This document shows positions 1-8,893 of a DNA stretch of 64,000 nt, piece after piece. Positions within the stretch are counted from its first letter, which is position 1. Each line of letters starts with the position of its first letter. The position numbers and the translations under genes were made by a program. This DNA comes from Igneacidithiobacillus copahuensis (GTDB taxonomy: Bacteria; Pseudomonadota; Gammaproteobacteria; Acidithiobacillales; Acidithiobacillaceae), in assembly GCF_018854015.1 (NCBI RefSeq), contig NZ_JAAXYO010000165.1, positions 62,001 through 126,000 on the forward strand, in the 5' to 3' direction. The notes under the pieces were generated by a model. That model searched no databases. It saw only the letters and a list, made by a program, of their open reading frames with translations, and had not been told where the DNA came from.

Positions 1-1820
1 CCGGCAGCGAGGGCATAATGGCCGCGCTCGCCGGTGAGCAGCGGCCAGCCGCGCCCGATGCCGGTACCGTCGAAAGGGCTGCCGTCGCGGTGCTCGCCGT
101 AGCCATCGCCGTTGTAGCGGTGCCAGACCGGACCGCTGGGGGTGTCGCTCTTGAGCAGGCCATCCATGACCTTGACCGAATCCTGAATATGCGGATCGTC
201 GGCGGCACGTAAACCATAGCGCACCAATTGTAAGAAGTCCGTTGCCACCTGTTCGTCGGCGGACCAGTGCGGATCCTGAGCGCGGTTCTTGATCAGTAGC
301 CATTCATCCTTGGCCCCGTCCTGAGTGAGGACGTCGGCTGGAGCCATGCGCATGAAGTACCCCGATACCTGAAAACGCCGGGCGAGATCGGTACCACGCG
401 CAAAGGTCCATTCTTCCAGATGGACATTCCAATAGTCTGCGAGCATCAGGGCGCACGCCGCCGCCTTGCCTTCCAGAAAGGACGCCCCCTCGACCAGTGC
501 AGCGATGGCGACGGCGAGGGTAAATGCATTGATGCCACCATCTTCTTCCCAGCGATCCTGGCCGGTAACCGGCCCTTCGCAGACGATGAATTGCAGGGCG
601 CGCTGGATCATGTCGGTGACCGCCATGTCTTGCAAGGCCTCGCGTTCCCGAAGCAGACTGGCGAGCAACACGGGGAAGCCGGCCTCATCGAGCTGAATCC
701 CTTGCCAGAAGGGTTTGCCGCCTAGCCACTGATTCTGCAGCCAATGCCCGTCGGCCTGCTGGGTGCTGATCAGGTAGGCCAATACCTGGCGAGCCTCGCC
801 CAGGGCACCGATGGCTACCAAAGCGCCGGCACTTTCCACCAGATCGCGAGACCAGACCAAGTGATACCCGCCGCGGCTGTCGCTGGCCTCGCCCCAGGGC
901 ACGGAAAGACTCGCCACACGGGCACCGGGGAAGGTGTGATCCTCGTGTACTTTGAGGACATTGACCGAGCGGGCATAAAGGGTATGCAGATCCTCGGGAA
1001 TCTTACGAGCGAAGCTGCGCGGTAGGGGATGCTGACGATGCCAGTTGCGCCAGGCCGTCTGATATTCCTCGGCAATTTGCGCGAAGCCACAGACGAGCGA
1101 GGCCCAGGCATTGGTGGCGGCCGCTTCTTTACTGCTGCCGAGACCTAGCGCCAGATGCCCCTGGCGTGGCAATTCACCGGATAATGCCACCTCGCCGGGC
1201 CCGGCGCTGTCGTATTCCCAAAGCATACGACCATTCTGATGGAAGTCCTGCCAGAGATCGCTCGCGCCGACCTCACCCACGGAGCGACGGAAATAGCCCG
1301 GTAACCCCTCTTGGTTCTGGCAGAGCAGGGCCAGGCCAAAGGGGCCCTGTTCGGCCCAAAGCAACTCACGACCCTCCCAGCTGCCACACCAAGCTTGATT
1401 TTGGGTGGCGTCCCCTCCCAGGCGGGCGGCACAGAGCAGATACGGGCGGAGTTTCTCGTCACCTTCCAGGGAGTATTCCAGCAGCAGGACGTCGCGACGT
1501 GGATCGGGACAGATGCGCAGGGAGAAGGTGAAGCGTTCATGATGGTGGGTGATTCGGGGTAGTGGAATTTGCGGATCTTCGAGTTGAAATTCGTCGTTGG
1601 CCAGGGTTTTGATCTCCACCCAAAAGCCTTGATCGTCGGCAATGATGAAGCCCAGATCGCGAATCTGCGGGATATCGATGCGGGGGTAGAAAACCTCCGT
1701 CAGGATTCCCCGCCCTACGGTAAACCACACGCGGCTGTTATTGGGAGCAACGCCAACGCAACTTTTCTGGGCAGTGGCCCAGACGGGGTGGCGCCAGCTG
1801 GGCGATGGTGCATGAGACAT
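1..1820 (-). CDS. Glucoamylase, GH15 family (3' end cut by window)
   Basis: About 606 codons read leftward without a stop and run off the left edge. The start at 1820 has an AAGGAG Shine-Dalgarno sequence 8 nt upstream. The N-terminal half matches the beta-sandwich domain of prokaryotic glucoamylases (SRVWFTVGRGILTEVFYPRI, RDLGFIIADD). The (alpha/alpha)6 catalytic barrel follows, with GGYHLVWSRDLV, then WEEDGG holding the general-acid glutamate, and near the edge DGTGIGRGWPLLTGERGHY. Family members release glucose from the non-reducing ends of alpha-1,4-glucans, so a role in glycogen or maltodextrin turnover is likely. I see no signal peptide, which suggests a cytoplasmic enzyme. It is divergent from ispB. 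The second catalytic glutamate lies beyond the window. Confidence 0.9.
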   Translation of the reverse strand, partial: MSHAPSPSWRHPVWATAQKSCVGVAPNNSRVWFTVGRGILTEVFYPRIDIPQIRDLGFIIADDQGFWVEIKTLANDEFQLEDPQIPLPRITHHHERFTFSLRICPDPRRDVLLLEYSLEGDEKLRPYLLCAARLGGDATQNQAWCGSWEGRELLWAEQGPFGLALLCQNQEGLPGYFRRSVGEVGASDLWQDFHQNGRMLWEYDSAGPGEVALSGELPRQGHLALGLGSSKEAAATNAWASLVCGFAQIAEEYQTAWRNWHRQHPLPRSFARKIPEDLHTLYARSVNVLKVHEDHTFPGARVASLSVPWGEASDSRGGYHLVWSRDLVESAGALVAIGALGEARQVLAYLISTQQADGHWLQNQWLGGKPFWQGIQLDEAGFPVLLASLLREREALQDMAVTDMIQRALQFIVCEGPVTGQDRWEEDGGINAFTLAVAIAALVEGASFLEGKAAACALMLADYWNVHLEEWTFARGTDLARRFQVSGYFMRMAPADVLTQDGAKDEWLLIKNRAQDPHWSADEQVATDFLQLVRYGLRAADDPHIQDSVKVMDGLLKSDTPSGPVWHRYNGDGYGEHRDGSPFDGTGIGRGWPLLTGERGHYALAA

Positions 1821-1882
1821 CGGCTACACTCCTTCCCGGGTAACGTTGCATACAAGTATAGGGTACGAAGATGGAAATCGCC

Positions 1883-1912
1883 TTGACAAAGAAGCGCCCG
1901 GCTACCGACAAT
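1883..1912 (+). promoter_or_regulatory. Candidate sigma-70 promoter for ispB
   Basis: TTGACA at 1883-1888 and GACAAT at 1907-1912 are separated by 18 bp, about 55 bp before the ispB start. The -35 hexamer is perfect and the -10 matches 4 of 6 positions. The assignment rests only on position and sequence. Confidence 0.4.
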
Positions 1913-1966
1913 CGCCAGAATTTGCGCGGTTCATAGGATTCGCGCCATAGCGGGAGAGAGCACAGA

Positions 1967-2935
1967 ATGGATTTTGCTGGCGTAAAAGAGCTCGTCCAGG
2001 CCGACATGCTGGCAGTGAACCGTGTCATCCAGGAACAGTTGCAATCTGGCGTGCCCACCATCCCTGCCATGGGGGCCTATCTCGTCAATGCCGGCGGTAA
2101 GCGTCTACGCCCGATAATCCTTCTGCTTGCGGCGCGTCTGGGAGGAGATCGCAGTGACCGACCCATTCCCCTGGCAGCGGTCGTGGAGTTCATTCACACC
2201 GCCACCCTGTTGCACGACGATGTGGTGGATGGTTCCGAATTGCGGCGCAGCAATGCCACCGCCAATCAGATCTGGGGCAATGCCGCGGCGATTCTTGTCG
2301 GCGATTTTCTCTATGCCCGCTCCTTCGAGATGATGGTCAAGGATGGCGACATGCGGATCATGGCAACCATGGCCGAGGCCACCAGTGTCATCGCGCAAGG
2401 CGAGGTGGCGCAGCTGGAAAACGCCAACGATGCCGACCTCGATCCCGAGAGTTACTATGCCGTAATCGCCGCCAAGACCGCCAAGCTTTTTGAGGCCGCC
2501 GCGCGTCTGGCAGCCATTGTCAATCGGGTGTCCGTCGAGCAGGAAAATGCCCTGGCCGAATATGGTCGACTCCTGGGAACGGCTTTCCAGCTCATGGATG
2601 ATGCCTTGGACTATGAGGCCGCTGCCGAACGCATGGGCAAAAATCGCGGTGACGATCTGGCCGATGGCAAGGCCACCTTGCCTTTCATCCATGCCATGCG
2701 TGAGGCGAGCCCGGCGGAACAGGCCATACTTCGTGCAGCTCTGGCCGATGAAACGCGTCAGCATCTCCCCCAGGTGCTCGAAATCATTGCCAAGACCGAC
2801 GCCATTGCATACACTTTGCGCTCTGCTGAAAAAATCGCCCGTCAGGCACACGATTGCCTGCAGGATTTTCCAGAGTGTTCCGAGAAGGAAGCTCTGCAGT
2901 TTTTGGCAGATTTTGCGGTCCATCGTGACCACTAA
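1967..2935 (+). CDS. ispB: Octaprenyl diphosphate synthase (trans-polyprenyl synthase)
   Basis: A 322-residue all-trans polyprenyl diphosphate synthase that elongates FPP with IPP units to make the side chain of ubiquinone. The first aspartate-rich motif is LLHDDVVD (residues about 81-88) and the second is MDDALDYE (about residue 208). GGKRLRP near residue 43 binds diphosphate. The length is normal for IspB. tRNA-Pro follows within 6 bp of the stop and may be cotranscribed. The quinone made here would feed the cytochrome bd oxidase encoded later in the window. Product chain length cannot be read from sequence, so octaprenyl is the family default. Confidence 0.93.
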   Translation: MDFAGVKELVQADMLAVNRVIQEQLQSGVPTIPAMGAYLVNAGGKRLRPIILLLAARLGGDRSDRPIPLAAVVEFIHTATLLHDDVVDGSELRRSNATANQIWGNAAAILVGDFLYARSFEMMVKDGDMRIMATMAEATSVIAQGEVAQLENANDADLDPESYYAVIAAKTAKLFEAAARLAAIVNRVSVEQENALAEYGRLLGTAFQLMDDALDYEAAAERMGKNRGDDLADGKATLPFIHAMREASPAEQAILRAALADETRQHLPQVLEIIAKTDAIAYTLRSAEKIARQAHDCLQDFPECSEKEALQFLADFAVHRDH

Positions 2936-2940
2936 CGCAT

Positions 2941-3017
<77 letters not shown>

Positions 3018-3024
3018 ACAACAG

Positions 3025-3053
3025 CGCCTGCTTGCATAGCAGGCGTTTTTTCT
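3025..3053 (+). terminator. Rho-independent terminator after tRNA-Pro
   Basis: Perfect 8-bp stem CGCCTGCT / AGCAGGCG with a 5-nt loop, then six T residues. It lies directly behind the tRNA and closes the ispB-tRNA unit. Confidence 0.9.
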
Positions 3054-3074
3054 ATAGGGGAGACCGCCGGTCGG

Positions 3075-3260
3075 ATGTGGAAATATCTCATCCTGATTGC
3101 CATTGCTGCCTATGGCGTGTGGCGCTGGCGCCGGGCAAGGCATCTGCAGCCAGGACAGCCAGAGATGCAGGATCTGCAGCAATGCCGCCGCTGTGCGCGC
3201 TATTTTCCGCCGCGATCAGCTATCCCCTGTAACGATCCGCTCTGCCCGCGCAAGCCATGA
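3075..3260 (+). CDS. PP0621-family small membrane-anchored protein
   Basis: A 61-residue protein starting MWKYLILIAIAAYGVWRWRR. One N-terminal transmembrane helix is followed by a basic patch and a small cytosolic tail with four cysteines (CRRC near residue 37, then CNDPLC). The layout of helix plus two CxxC-like pairs matches PP0621-type proteins, whose function is unknown; the cysteines suggest a small metal-binding knuckle. The stop overlaps the next start by 4 nt (ATGA), so it is translationally coupled to the transpeptidase gene. A longer upstream reading frame exists but would run through the tRNA and terminator, so I use the start at 3075. Confidence 0.65.
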   Translation: MWKYLILIAIAAYGVWRWRRARHLQPGQPEMQDLQQCRRCARYFPPRSAIPCNDPLCPRKP

Positions 3261-5008
3261 GCCGGGAACCCAGTTCGCGCTTTCGGGCTCTTCCCGGCTG
3301 GCGTGCCGGTCTCCTGATTTTGCTCATCCTTGGCGGCCTGGCCCTGGTGTTGGGCCGCGATACCGAATTACAGTTCCTGCAAAAACACCTGCTACGCGGG
3401 CAGGGTGAGATGCGCTATGTGCAGGAGCGTCCCCTGCCTGCCCAGCGCGGCATCATTTATGCCGCCAACGGCCAGGCCCTGGCGGTCAATGTCCCGGCCG
3501 TCACCATCTGGGCCGATCCGCGAATCTTTCAGCACTACCGCAAAGAGTGGCCAGCCGTCGCCCAGGCACTGCAGATTCCGGAAAGTGATCTGGAAGCCCG
3601 CCTCCAGCGGGGGTCGGCGCAGTTTGTCTATCTGCTGCGCCAAGTGCATCCGCAGCTCGGCCAGGAATTGGAAAAGCTGCATGTACCTGGTATCTACGTC
3701 GAAAAAACCAGCCGCAGCTACTATCCTCTGGGCTCGGTAACCACTCCGCTGCTCGGTCTGGTGCATCTGGATCACCATGGTGCGGCGGGACTGGAACGCG
3801 GTTTTGACAGTTGGTTGCAGGGTAAGCCCGGGCGGGAAAAGGTACTGGTGGATGGCAAGGGTGACATCCTGCGGGTGTTACAGACGCAGCCGGCGCAGAA
3901 CGGCCATGACCTGCACCTCACCATTCAGCCGCAGATCCAGTACTGGGCCTATATGACCTTGCGCGCCGCCCAGAAGCACTTTGGCGCGGAGAACGGTTCG
4001 GCGGTGGTCATGAATGTGCACACTGGCCAGATTCTCGCCATGGTCAGCGTGCCGTCCTGCAATCCGAATATGCAAAATGGCTGTGCCAGTCCTGACGACT
4101 ACGTGAACAATGCAGTGCATCAGGCCTTTGAGCCGGGGTCGGTGATGAAACCCTTTGTCGTCGCTGCCGCACTGGCTACTGGCAGCATTCAGCCGGACGA
4201 AAGCTTCAACGTATCGCATTGCCTGCCGATTGGGGGTTTCTGTTTGCGTGACGATGTGGTCCACCAGGAACTCGATGTGGCTCACATTCTCAAATATTCG
4301 AGTGACATTGGCGCGGCCAAGATCGCCTTGCGCACCGCACCGGACGCTATCTACGACATGTACCGCAAGGCCGGCTTTGGGCAGGACCCTGACCTGGGCT
4401 TCGACGGGGGTACCAGTGGGGTCCTGCCGCCGCCCAACACCTGGGACAAGGCGCGCCATGCGACCATCGCCCTGGGCTACGGCGTATCGGTGACGACCCT
4501 GCAGCTGGCCGAGGGCTATGCCGCCATCGCCAATGGCGGCGTACATGTGCAACCGGTCCTGATTGACCGACAACCCGCCCGTCGCGATCGCATCATGGCA
4601 GAGGGGATCGCCAGGCACTTGCGCCACTGGCTGGAGGGTGTCTGTAGCGCCAATGGCACCGGTATTCTCGCCGCCATTCCCGGCTACGCGGTGGGGGGCA
4701 AGACGGGTACCGCTAACCTCGCCAACGGCAAGGATGGTTTCCAGAAGAACAAGACCAATGCTACCTTTGTCGGTTTTGCCCCCGGTTTTGCGCCCGATCT
4801 GGTGATGGCGGTATCCTTGCGCGGCAGCACGCGGTATTGGAACTTTGGTGGTGTGGAGTCGGCACCGGTGTTTCGCGTGACCATGCACCACGCCTTGCAG
4901 CAACTGGGAATCGCACCGCGTTGGTGTGGTACGCACCCTTGCACCTCGGCCACTAACCAGATTACGCAGGCGCAGGCAGAGATCTGGGCGGAAGGAGGCG
5001 GAAATTGA
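3257..5008 (+). CDS. Peptidoglycan D,D-transpeptidase, FtsI/PBP2 class
   Basis: A 583-residue class B penicillin-binding protein that cross-links peptidoglycan in the periplasm. One N-terminal membrane anchor (residues about 13-30) precedes a dimerisation domain with the conserved QRGIIYAANG and GLERGFD segments. The transpeptidase domain has SVMK (nucleophile Ser about residue 295), YSSDIG (about 350) and KTGT (Lys about 482), so all three active-site motifs are intact. The FEPGSVMKP context is FtsI-like. None of the division and cell-wall genes (mraY, murE, ftsW) that usually surround ftsI are nearby, so it may be a second, specialised copy; I therefore give no symbol. Coupled by 4 nt to the gene before it. 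Confidence 0.9.
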   Translation: MSREPSSRFRALPGWRAGLLILLILGGLALVLGRDTELQFLQKHLLRGQGEMRYVQERPLPAQRGIIYAANGQALAVNVPAVTIWADPRIFQHYRKEWPAVAQALQIPESDLEARLQRGSAQFVYLLRQVHPQLGQELEKLHVPGIYVEKTSRSYYPLGSVTTPLLGLVHLDHHGAAGLERGFDSWLQGKPGREKVLVDGKGDILRVLQTQPAQNGHDLHLTIQPQIQYWAYMTLRAAQKHFGAENGSAVVMNVHTGQILAMVSVPSCNPNMQNGCASPDDYVNNAVHQAFEPGSVMKPFVVAAALATGSIQPDESFNVSHCLPIGGFCLRDDVVHQELDVAHILKYSSDIGAAKIALRTAPDAIYDMYRKAGFGQDPDLGFDGGTSGVLPPPNTWDKARHATIALGYGVSVTTLQLAEGYAAIANGGVHVQPVLIDRQPARRDRIMAEGIARHLRHWLEGVCSANGTGILAAIPGYAVGGKTGTANLANGKDGFQKNKTNATFVGFAPGFAPDLVMAVSLRGSTRYWNFGGVESAPVFRVTMHHALQQLGIAPRWCGTHPCTSATNQITQAQAEIWAEGGGN

Positions 5009-5328
5009 GACAAAGCATGGATAGGGTAGACCGTTGGGTGGCAGGCATCCTGGCCGGTGGCGTGGCGCTGATTCTGCTCGGGATTCTGCTCGTCGCTCTC
5101 TTCGCCCGCGTGCCGCTCTCGCACCTCGAAATCAACGCCCAAGGCGCGCAAATTCTGCGGCAGGCTGGAGTCCTGGTGCAGGCTGCGCCGGACTGGCCGG
5201 GTGCCTATCGCGTCAAACCCTTGGCCAGCAACGCCGCCTTTTCATCAATCGCAACCCTGTATTTTTCCTCGGGCAAAAGTGTCCGATTGCCGCGTCATGA
5301 TGTGTTGCTATGGGTCTATCGCGGTTGA
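5005..5328 (+). CDS. Hypothetical single-pass membrane protein
   Basis: About 107 residues with one strong transmembrane segment near residues 12-35 and a short periplasmic-type tail. I do not recognise a family. The TTG start at 5005 overlaps the stop of the transpeptidase gene and has GGAGG 7-8 nt upstream; an ATG at 5017 is the alternative start. It is sandwiched between the transpeptidase and another tiny membrane protein with overlapping ends, so it may be an accessory of the cell-wall enzyme, but that is only positional inference. Confidence 0.55.
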   Translation: MRQSMDRVDRWVAGILAGGVALILLGILLVALFARVPLSHLEINAQGAQILRQAGVLVQAAPDWPGAYRVKPLASNAAFSSIATLYFSSGKSVRLPRHDVLLWVYRG

Positions 5329-5588
5329 TGCCCATCCTGCGCGGCCTGGCGCAAGTCGTGCTGGTGCTCCTCGCCGTGCTGCTGGGGCTACTGGTGGACG
5401 TGTTGTTGTTGATCCCCGGACTGCTACTGGCGTACCTCATTACCGGAACCCCTTGGCAGTGGGATGGTTGGGTCCCCAGTCCCCAGCAGATCCCTACGCC
5501 ATGGCTGGCGATGGGGCTTGCTGTCCTCGCCACGCTGGTCCCCGCTGCTGTCGATTATCTGTTGATTCGAATGTTGCGACTGCCCTGA
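5310..5588 (+). CDS. Hypothetical small membrane protein
   Basis: 92 residues, very rich in Leu, Val and Ala, with two or three predicted membrane helices (about residues 10-45 and 65-88) and a tryptophan-rich loop between them. The first 19 bases overlap the end of the preceding gene in another frame. Its stop abuts the stop of the convergent uup gene with no intergenic base. No family is recognised. A start at MPILRG (5328) is also possible. Confidence 0.5.
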   Translation: MGLSRLMPILRGLAQVVLVLLAVLLGLLVDVLLLIPGLLLAYLITGTPWQWDGWVPSPQQIPTPWLAMGLAVLATLVPAAVDYLLIRMLRLP

Positions 5589-7424
5589 TTACCCGGTATT
5601 ACTGAGTCCTGCTTCCTTGGCCTCCAGCGCCTCCCAGCGCGTATAAGTAGCCTCCAGCTCGGCGTTGATGCGCGCCGCTTCCGCCTGCAGGGCTATGGCT
5701 TTTTCGCTGCTCTGATAGGTCTCGGGCTGGCCCAGTAGTTCGGCGAGACTCGCCTGCTCTTGCTCCAGGGCCTCGATCCGTGCCGGCAACTCGTCCAGTT
5801 CCTTGCGCTCGCGCATGCTGAGAGATTTTGGACGCCGTGCTGCTCGCTGCGGCTTAGTGCCCTCTTGGCCCTTGACCTTTTCGGCGTCGCTCGGGATAGC
5901 TTGTGTTGCCTGCCAGGCGAGAAATTCCTGATGCCCGCCAGCGGTGTTCAGCCAGCGACCCTCGCCCAGGCTGACGATGCTCTGGGTGACTACATGATCG
6001 AGAAAATCCCGGTCGTGAGAGACCAACAGAACCGTGCCAGGAAAGGCCAATAGACGATCCTCCAGAACCTCCAGACTTTCCAGATCGAGGTCGTTGGTCG
6101 GTTCGTCCAGGACCAGGATGTTGGCAGGTCTGGCAAAGAGGCGGGCGAGAAGCAGGCGCGCCCGTTCCCCGCCGGAAAGGCCCTTGACCAGACCACGGGC
6201 ACGATCTGGCGCAAAGAGAAAGTCCTGCAGATAACCGAGTACATGTCGACGCTCACCATCGATATCGATGAAATCATTGCCATCGGCAATTACGTCGACG
6301 ACCCGGGTCTCCGGGTCGAGCTGCTCGCGCAACTGATCAAAGTACGCGATGGATTGTCGCGTGCCGAGACGGACACTGCCACTGTCCGGTTGCAGCTCCC
6401 CCAGGATCAGGCGCAGGAGGGTGGTTTTGCCGGCGCCATTGGGGCCGATGATTCCCACCCGGTCACCGCGTTCGATGCGGGTGGAAAAGCCGCGCAAAAT
6501 CTGCTGCTGGCCAAACCGTAGAGAAACCCCCTCGAGCTCGGCGACGAGATTGCCCGAGCGTTCGGATTGCTGGATATGAATCTGTGCTTCACCGATCCGG
6601 CCGCGCCGGCGCTTGCGCTCCTCGCGCAGTTGTTCAAGTCGGCGCAGCCGACCCTGGTTGCGTTTGGCACGAGCCTTGACGCCCTGCCGCAGCCACGCCT
6701 CTTCACTGGCCAGTTGTTGTTCGAGGCGGCCGAGATCCGCCTCTTCGGCGGCGAGCAGCTCCTCTTTGCGCTGCTGATAGACGGAAAATTGGCCGGGGAA
6801 GCTGCGCAGCTTGCCGCGGTCGAGTTCAATGATGCGAGTAGACAGAGACTCCAGAAAACGACGGTCGTGGGTCACGAAAAACAGCGTGCCGCGATAGCGC
6901 AACAGGGTTTTTTCCAGAGCCTCGATACCCGCCAGATCCATGTGATTGGTGGGCTCGTCTAAAAACAGTAGTTCTGCCCCGTGAATCAGGGTGCTGGCAA
7001 TGACCAAGCGTTTTTTCTGCCCGCCGGACAGGCCGTTGATTTGCCGCTCGCGCGGCAGATCCAGGCTGTCGCAGAGCGCCTCGGCTCGCGCCGTGAGGGT
7101 CCATCGCTCTGGCGCGTCGTCGTGAAGGGCCTCACCGCTGGCGCTATCTTGGGGGCTGGCCAGTAGGTACGCAAAAACGGTCTGCTGCTCCGGAAGCTCG
7201 GGCTCCTGCGGCAAAAACGCGCGTCGCAGGGCAGGGTCAATCCACAAAGTGCCGCCGTCCAGCAGATATTGCCCGGCGAGTGCCGCAAGCAAGGTAGACT
7301 TGCCTTCACCATTGCGGCCAATCAGACCGATGCGCTCGCCAGCTTCGGCGCGCAGATCGGCGTGATCCAGTAGTACCCTGCCGCCCCACTCGATGAGGGC
7401 ATCATGCAACTCCAGAACGGGCAA
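5589..7424 (-). CDS. uup: ABC-F family ATPase Uup
   Basis: A 611-residue soluble protein with two ABC domains and no membrane segment. Domain 1 has Walker A GRNGEGKST (about residues 37-45), signature LSGGQKKR and Walker B LLFLDEPTNHMD. Domain 2 has GPNGAGKTT (about 325), signature LSGGERAR and ILVLDEPTNDLD. Between them is the charged linker typical of ABC-F proteins, and the last 90 residues are a Glu/Ala-rich coiled coil as in Uup. Family members act on ribosomes or on DNA structures; Uup loss affects precise transposon excision and ribosome function. It is a single gene, convergent with the small membrane protein genes. Confidence 0.88.
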   Translation of the reverse strand: MPVLELHDALIEWGGRVLLDHADLRAEAGERIGLIGRNGEGKSTLLAALAGQYLLDGGTLWIDPALRRAFLPQEPELPEQQTVFAYLLASPQDSASGEALHDDAPERWTLTARAEALCDSLDLPRERQINGLSGGQKKRLVIASTLIHGAELLFLDEPTNHMDLAGIEALEKTLLRYRGTLFFVTHDRRFLESLSTRIIELDRGKLRSFPGQFSVYQQRKEELLAAEEADLGRLEQQLASEEAWLRQGVKARAKRNQGRLRRLEQLREERKRRRGRIGEAQIHIQQSERSGNLVAELEGVSLRFGQQQILRGFSTRIERGDRVGIIGPNGAGKTTLLRLILGELQPDSGSVRLGTRQSIAYFDQLREQLDPETRVVDVIADGNDFIDIDGERRHVLGYLQDFLFAPDRARGLVKGLSGGERARLLLARLFARPANILVLDEPTNDLDLESLEVLEDRLLAFPGTVLLVSHDRDFLDHVVTQSIVSLGEGRWLNTAGGHQEFLAWQATQAIPSDAEKVKGQEGTKPQRAARRPKSLSMRERKELDELPARIEALEQEQASLAELLGQPETYQSSEKAIALQAEAARINAELEATYTRWEALEAKEAGLSNTG

Positions 7425-7502
7425 GACGTTACCCTCCCTTTAACCAGATGAGCAGCTAAGCTTAGGGGAGGGCAGTGTTGCCCGACAAGAGCCGGGCGCT
7501 GA

Positions 7503-7856
7503 TCAGCTTACCAGGCGCAGAGTCGCTGGGTACCGGTAGGCTTCACCACTACTCGTCTTTACCGCCGCCAGAATACAGAACACCAGGTTGACAATGAGGA
7601 GAAGCGGAAAAATAAACAGACCAATCAATAAAGAGCTGAGGATGGTGGCAATCACGTAGCCAATCAGCATGGTGATCTGGAAGTTCAAGGCTTCTTTGAG
7701 TTGCCCCAGCAGCCAAATGTTGGCCTCCTGCTTTTTCAGTAGGTAGACAATGAGCGAGGGAAGAAAACCAAAGAGAATGCCACCCGCATGAACGAGCGTG
7801 GCAATATTGCGATCTTCGTTAGAATTTTCTGGTACAACAGTAGTAGATTCCGACAT
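7503..7856 (-). CDS. DUF4870-type membrane protein
   Basis: 117 residues. A polar, acidic N-terminus (about residues 1-20) is followed by three hydrophobic segments: GGILFGFLPSLIVYLL, the block around QITMLIGYVIATILSSLLIG, and the LLLIVNLVFCILAAV stretch, ending in a short tail. The NIATLVHAGG and ALNFQI elements are those of the DUF4870 (YdgC/Tic20-like) family, whose function is unknown. GGGAGCG precedes the start. It stands alone between uup and the divergent uracil-DNA glycosylase gene. Confidence 0.75.
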   Translation of the reverse strand: MSESTTVVPENSNEDRNIATLVHAGGILFGFLPSLIVYLLKKQEANIWLLGQLKEALNFQITMLIGYVIATILSSLLIGLFIFPLLLIVNLVFCILAAVKTSSGEAYRYPATLRLVS

Positions 7857-7990
7857 GTGACGCTCCCTTGTGTAATTTCTCGAAAATTATAATGTTACCG
7901 GAAAATCTTGTCTATCCTCTGGCGTTACTTCACCGCGTCGACTTTCCGAGCGGGTTTCTTTGTGATTCAGAGAGGGGCTATCATTCCGGC

Positions 7991-8893
7991 ATGATCAGCA
8001 AGATTTTCAGTCCAGCGCAAATCGTCTATCTGCAGTTGCTCGAGGTGGCCCTTCCAGAGGTCATGGAGGGACAGCCCACATCTCTGCAGCAGGAGGCCCG
8101 TTTGGTGCCCGTTACCCGCTTGCCAGACATGCCCGCCACACCCCCCGTGAGGGTGATCGAGGACATTCCAGAGCTTTCCGCGGAGGACCCCTTGGCCGAT
8201 GCTGGCGCAGGACCGCAACCGCCGGCAATCCCAGCAGTTGAAACCGCGACACCGACAGATGTTGTGCCAGCTCCAGAAGAAGATCGTATCGCACGCATCG
8301 CGCGCATGGATTGGGCCGTGCTCGAGGCGAGTATCCATGCCTGTCGCGCCTGCAGTCTCGGCGAAACCCGGAAGAATGCCGTTGTTGGCGCGGGTACTCG
8401 GCCGAGTCCCTGGCTTTTTGTGGGGGAAGCGCCTGGGGCCGAGGAAGATCGCCGCGGTGAGGCCTTTGTCGGTCGTGGTGGACAGTTGCTCGATGCCATG
8501 CTCGGAGCGATGGGGCTCAGTCGGCAGGAGCAGGTCTATATTGCGAATGTGTTGAAATGCCGCCCGCCGCAGAATCGCGACCCTCTCGGCCCCGAGGTGC
8601 GCTCTTGCCTGCCCTTTCTGCAGCGCCAGATTGCTTTGCTGCAACCGCGCATCATCGTCGCCATGGGACGCTTCGCGGCACAGAGTCTGCTGCAGAGCGC
8701 CGAGCCGCTTGCGAGTCTACGCGGGTCCGTGCAACGCTACGGCGATATTCCCCTCATCGTTACCTATCACCCGGCCTATTTGCTGCGGAATCCCATTGAA
8801 AAACGCAAGGTCTGGGAAGACCTCAAACTGGCTCTGCAAACCTATGCGGACCTGCCACAGGGGAGCGATGCCAAGGCTTCGCCCACGGCATAG
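7991..8893 (+). CDS. Uracil-DNA glycosylase, family 4 (Fe-S type)
   Basis: Removes uracil from DNA, the first step of base-excision repair after cytosine deamination. After about 100 low-complexity N-terminal residues, the catalytic domain begins with CRACSLGETR, continues with VGEAPGAEEDRRGEAFVGRG (uracil pocket and active site), the cysteines of CRPPQNRD and RSCLPFL, and ends with TYHPAYLLRN. The four cysteines match the 4Fe-4S ligands of family 4 enzymes. I chose the ATG at 7991 because the longer upstream frame lacks family resemblance; the ribosome site is weak either way. The unconserved N-terminal extension (about residues 5-105) resembles those in some proteobacterial homologues. Its 3' end overlaps the convergent epimerase gene by 52 nt. 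Confidence 0.88.
   Translation: MISKIFSPAQIVYLQLLEVALPEVMEGQPTSLQQEARLVPVTRLPDMPATPPVRVIEDIPELSAEDPLADAGAGPQPPAIPAVETATPTDVVPAPEEDRIARIARMDWAVLEASIHACRACSLGETRKNAVVGAGTRPSPWLFVGEAPGAEEDRRGEAFVGRGGQLLDAMLGAMGLSRQEQVYIANVLKCRPPQNRDPLGPEVRSCLPFLQRQIALLQPRIIVAMGRFAAQSLLQSAEPLASLRGSVQRYGDIPLIVTYHPAYLLRNPIEKRKVWEDLKLALQTYADLPQGSDAKASPTA

Noticed and set aside
3878..4936. 352-residue minus-strand frame over the transpeptidase gene
   Set aside because: Mirror frame of a GC-rich gene; the transpeptidase motifs on the plus strand are decisive.
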